DNA of 64,000 nucleotides from Prostheceraeus crozeri (taxonomy: Eukaryota; Platyhelminthes; Polycladida; Euryleptidae), in contig CAJQUW010012442.1 of assembly GCA_907163375.1 (NCBI GenBank), forward strand, positions 62,001 to 126,000. Reading direction: 5' to 3'. Within the stretch, counting starts at the first letter, position 1, and the number at the start of each line of letters is the position of its first letter. The notes under the pieces are model-generated. The model made no database searches. It was not told the DNA's origin and was given only the letters and a program-made list of their open reading frames with translations. Below, one piece after another: positions 61,760-64,000 of the stretch. The translations under genes were made by a program, and so were the position numbers.

Positions 61760-63253
61760 ATTAAATTTAAGTCGCTGACGAGATGATTTTGGCACGGGAT
61801 TACTACTATTGCAAATGAAGAGATTACATTAGTCACTGCAACGAATCAAGACTTGTATTTTCCAAAACTAGAACGAAATGGTAAAGTACATACCTACAAC
61901 TTGAATGAACATGCAGCAGAGTGGAATTCTATTCATACAGTAAGCAGTCGGGGAAAGCGAGCTGTTGATTAGATTGTAAATGGCCCTACTTTAATTATCA
62001 CTGCAGATACAGACATACCCAATGCTAAAAATGCTTCACCACTGAAATGGAAACACCTACAAACTCATCATTCCGTCATCGTTTAGAGCAATCATACTAT
62101 TATATGAAAATTCAACGCCTATTGAATGTTATGAATGATTTGGCAAATGATCTATGGTTCTGGCAGATGGATCCAAATCTACATAAAGTTACACTCTACA
62201 TGACACCGACTACTATTTCCCATGGATTTTATGTGAGTGGACCCATGCAAAAGATATTGAATCTTAAATCACGTTTCTTTCTACCTATCGCAAAATTTTC
62301 AGAAGTAAAAGGAGGTGGTGCCTTCCCTTTGAGAGCTCAAGTGTCCATGAAAGTATCAAAGCAGATTAAGAAATATCCACATTGACACAGGAGAAAATTT
62401 AATATTACCCTACTTCCCCTTGATCGTATGCATGAGCGCTTTGTGCTTTTTAAATCTGGTACTGTTGATGACTTGATCAAACAGGTAAATGAAATATATG
62501 GATTATCTATGTCCATCACTCGAGCACACAATAAAATTAGGATTGATTTCCGAAATGATTATGAGCATTCACACATTGGATTTGTTCACATCAATTCTAA
62601 ATTTCACGATTTGCTCTCTTTGAATAACATCTGAACAGCAATCCGATTGTCGAATGGTCCTTTATTTCAAACGCGCAGACCCTGTTTTACGTCCCAGTCT
62701 TACATGGAAGCCAAATGAAAAGTTACCGATACCTCCAAAGCATTATAGCAATGGCTATGATGTTTGTACATACTTAAACAAGTGTGTATCAAATCTACAC
62801 TCATATCATTTTGACTATGATCCTAAAGCAAATACATTCTGTATCAGTGTACATGGTAAAACGGTCATTCACAGTTCAAAAGAGTTAACAAAGATTTTAG
62901 GATTCAAACGTGACATATTCTACGACGAGAAGTACTGTGGCTCAACATCTTTGCTCGATATGAATATCAATCACTTTTACATGTACACTAACTTTATCCA
63001 TTCAACACAAGTTGGTGGTCAAATGGTTCCTCTTTTGAGATATATTCCTATTGACAGTGGCGACTTTGGTGTGAACATGCACAGGGAGTTTCTAGTAATA
63101 TTATATAGGCTGTTCCAGCGCACCATTAATCTGAAAAATCCAAAATTAGCATACCTGCAAAATAAGAAAAAATCAGCCCAAATCAGAACCCTACCTGAGG
63201 TAAACCTTGATCCAAAATGCAAAAATAGGGTCCTCTTGAAATTTATAAAGTAA
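61760..63253 (+). pseudogene. Penton-like minor capsid region of a Polinton
   Basis: The best-preserved part (62654-63253) has YDVCTYLNKCVSNLHSYHFD, SSKELTKILGFKRDIFYDE, MNINHFYMYTNFIHSTQVGG and QMVPLLRYIPIDSGDFG. This follows the LYVYCDI-x-QxVGD-xxxPLLRIVPV pattern of Polinton penton homologues. Upstream frames (62047-62385, 62428-62634) contain two further, diverged versions of the LLNxxN...ILxLKSRF module. Penton proteins close the capsid vertices. Broken, about four interruptions. Confidence 0.65.
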
Positions 63254-63335
63254 TTACAAAATTAGGGACCTCTTGAAATTTAGCAAATCCAAATGCAAAA
63301 TAGGGTCTTCTTGAAATTAGCAAATCAAAATGAAT
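63217..63335. repeat. Three short tandem units
   Basis: TAGGGTCCTCTTGAAATTTA, TTAGGGACCTCTTGAAATTT and ATAGGGTCTTCTTGAAATTA recur every 35-37 bp, starting inside the end of the penton-like frame. Confidence 0.65.
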
Positions 63336-63359
63336 ATGAATAAAAATATTCATTTAAAA

Positions 63360-63450
63360 ATGGAAGATGTAAAAACAAAAGAACCATCAGCCCCTTTATA
63401 TCCTTCAATATCATATGAAATGGATATAGCAAAACACAAAGATAGAATGA
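63360..63450 (+). pseudogene. Family-A amino-terminal fragment
   Basis: ATGGAAGATGTAAAAAC start, then coding MDIAKHKDRM-type sequence as in the other copies. Cut off where the 101-bp array begins. Confidence 0.6.
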
Positions 63451-63475
63451 CGTTCTCTTCTTTTCATTCTTCTTT

Positions 63476-64000
63476 ACTTTAAAAGTAAAGTCTGAAAATA
63501 CACTTGCAAAGTAAGAACGTTGTTCTCAACTTGAAATTCTCCAGCAGAACAAGGTTGAAATAAATTACTTACATTCACTTTAAAAGTAAAGTCTGAAAAT
63601 ACACTTGCAAAGTGAGAACGTTGTTCTCAACTTGAAATTCTCCAGCAGAACAAGGTTGAAATAAATTACTTACATTTACTTTAAAAGTAAAGTCTGAAAA
63701 TACACATGCAAAGTGAGAACGTTGTTCTCAACTTGAAATTCTCCAGCAGAACAAGGTTGAAATAAATTACTTACATTCACTTTAAAAGTAAAGTCTGAAA
63801 ATACACTTGCAAAGTGAGAACGTTGTTCTCAACTTGAAATTCTCCAGCAGAACAAGGTTGAAATAAATTACTTACATTTACTTTAAAAGTAAAGTCTGAA
63901 AATACACATGCAAAGTGAGAACGTTGTTCTCAACTTGAAATTCTCCAGCAGAACAAGGTTGAAATAAATTACTTACATTCACTTTAAAAGTAAAGTCTGA
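63476..64000. repeat. 101-bp tandem array, continuing past the window
   Basis: Units start ACTTTAAAAGTAAAGTCTG at 63476, 63577, 63678, 63779, 63880 and 63981, exactly 101 bp apart. From the second unit on, two variants alternate (ACACTTGCAAAG after TTCAC, ACACATGCAAAG after TTTAC), giving a 202-bp higher-order repeat. Each unit contains the palindrome GAGAACGTTGTTCTC. The unit is a variant of the spacer between family-J genes at 34300-34440. Confidence 0.95.

Noticed and set aside
63476-64000. Regular array considered as a CRISPR-like locus.
   Set aside because: Units are contiguous 101-bp repeats without unique spacers, in eukaryotic DNA. It is satellite DNA.
63476-64000. GAGAACGTTGTTCTC considered as a glucocorticoid-type response element.
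   Set aside because: The half-site spacing does not fit the AGAACAnnnTGTTCT consensus; I keep only the observation of a palindrome.

Overview
The window is eukaryotic, AT-rich, repeat-laden DNA, most likely from a marine invertebrate. The evidence is two Ty3/gypsy-type LTR elements, a CR1/L2-type LINE, Tc1/mariner transposons and many Polinton/adintovirus-like gene copies, with no operon structure and no recognisable intact host gene. The species cannot be named from this sequence. There is one 23-base assembly gap (15445-15467).

Layout. 1-7729 is non-coding and holds two foldback (MITE-like) elements. 7735-12417 is a young, nearly whole Ty3/gypsy element on the minus strand, with 285/288-bp LTRs that differ by one 3-bp indel and a perfect 5-bp target duplication. 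12423-15870 is non-coding with a hairpin and tandem repeats. 15871-22520 mixes two copies of an unrecognised GC-rich coding repeat, a LINE reverse transcriptase fragment (19318-20562), first copies of the Polinton-like genes and an exact 271-bp tandem duplication.

22.9-29.1 kb is the best Polinton/adintovirus-like cluster: adenain-type protease, integrase tail, parvovirus-type phospholipase A2, small membrane protein, double-jelly-roll major capsid, minor-capsid-like protein and a coiled-coil membrane protein. 29-32.8 kb is mostly empty, with a GIY-YIG fragment. From 32.8 kb on the window is a mosaic of duplicated blocks. Block A (32832-37.7 kb) and block B (48632-53999) share a dUTPase-like gene, two copies of a helical protein family and several tiny genes. 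Block A carries an intact Tc1-like DD35E transposon. Block B carries a broken mariner, itself split by a MITE, and a broken Tc1-like element. Each block preserves the other's empty insertion site. A third duplicated block (protease plus neighbours) occurs at 38.0-39.2, 44.8-46.0 and 60.5-61.0 kb.

A second LTR element (39569-44176) sits in a TA microsatellite. 46.1-48.4 kb is a GC-rich trio of unrecognised genes with TATA boxes and repeated AP-1-type TGAGTCA sites. 55.4-64 kb is a further broken Polinton-like region containing a large Asn-rich membrane protein, a small coiled-coil protein with a phage-tail-fibre-like motif, penton-like capsid sequence and a 101-bp tandem array.

Taken together this is a graveyard of virus-like elements later invaded by cut-and-paste transposons. 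The most unusual material is the AP-1/TATA gene trio, the fibre-like gene and the eight-copy helical family. Recognition rests on reading motifs by eye, so family names without stated motifs are inference.
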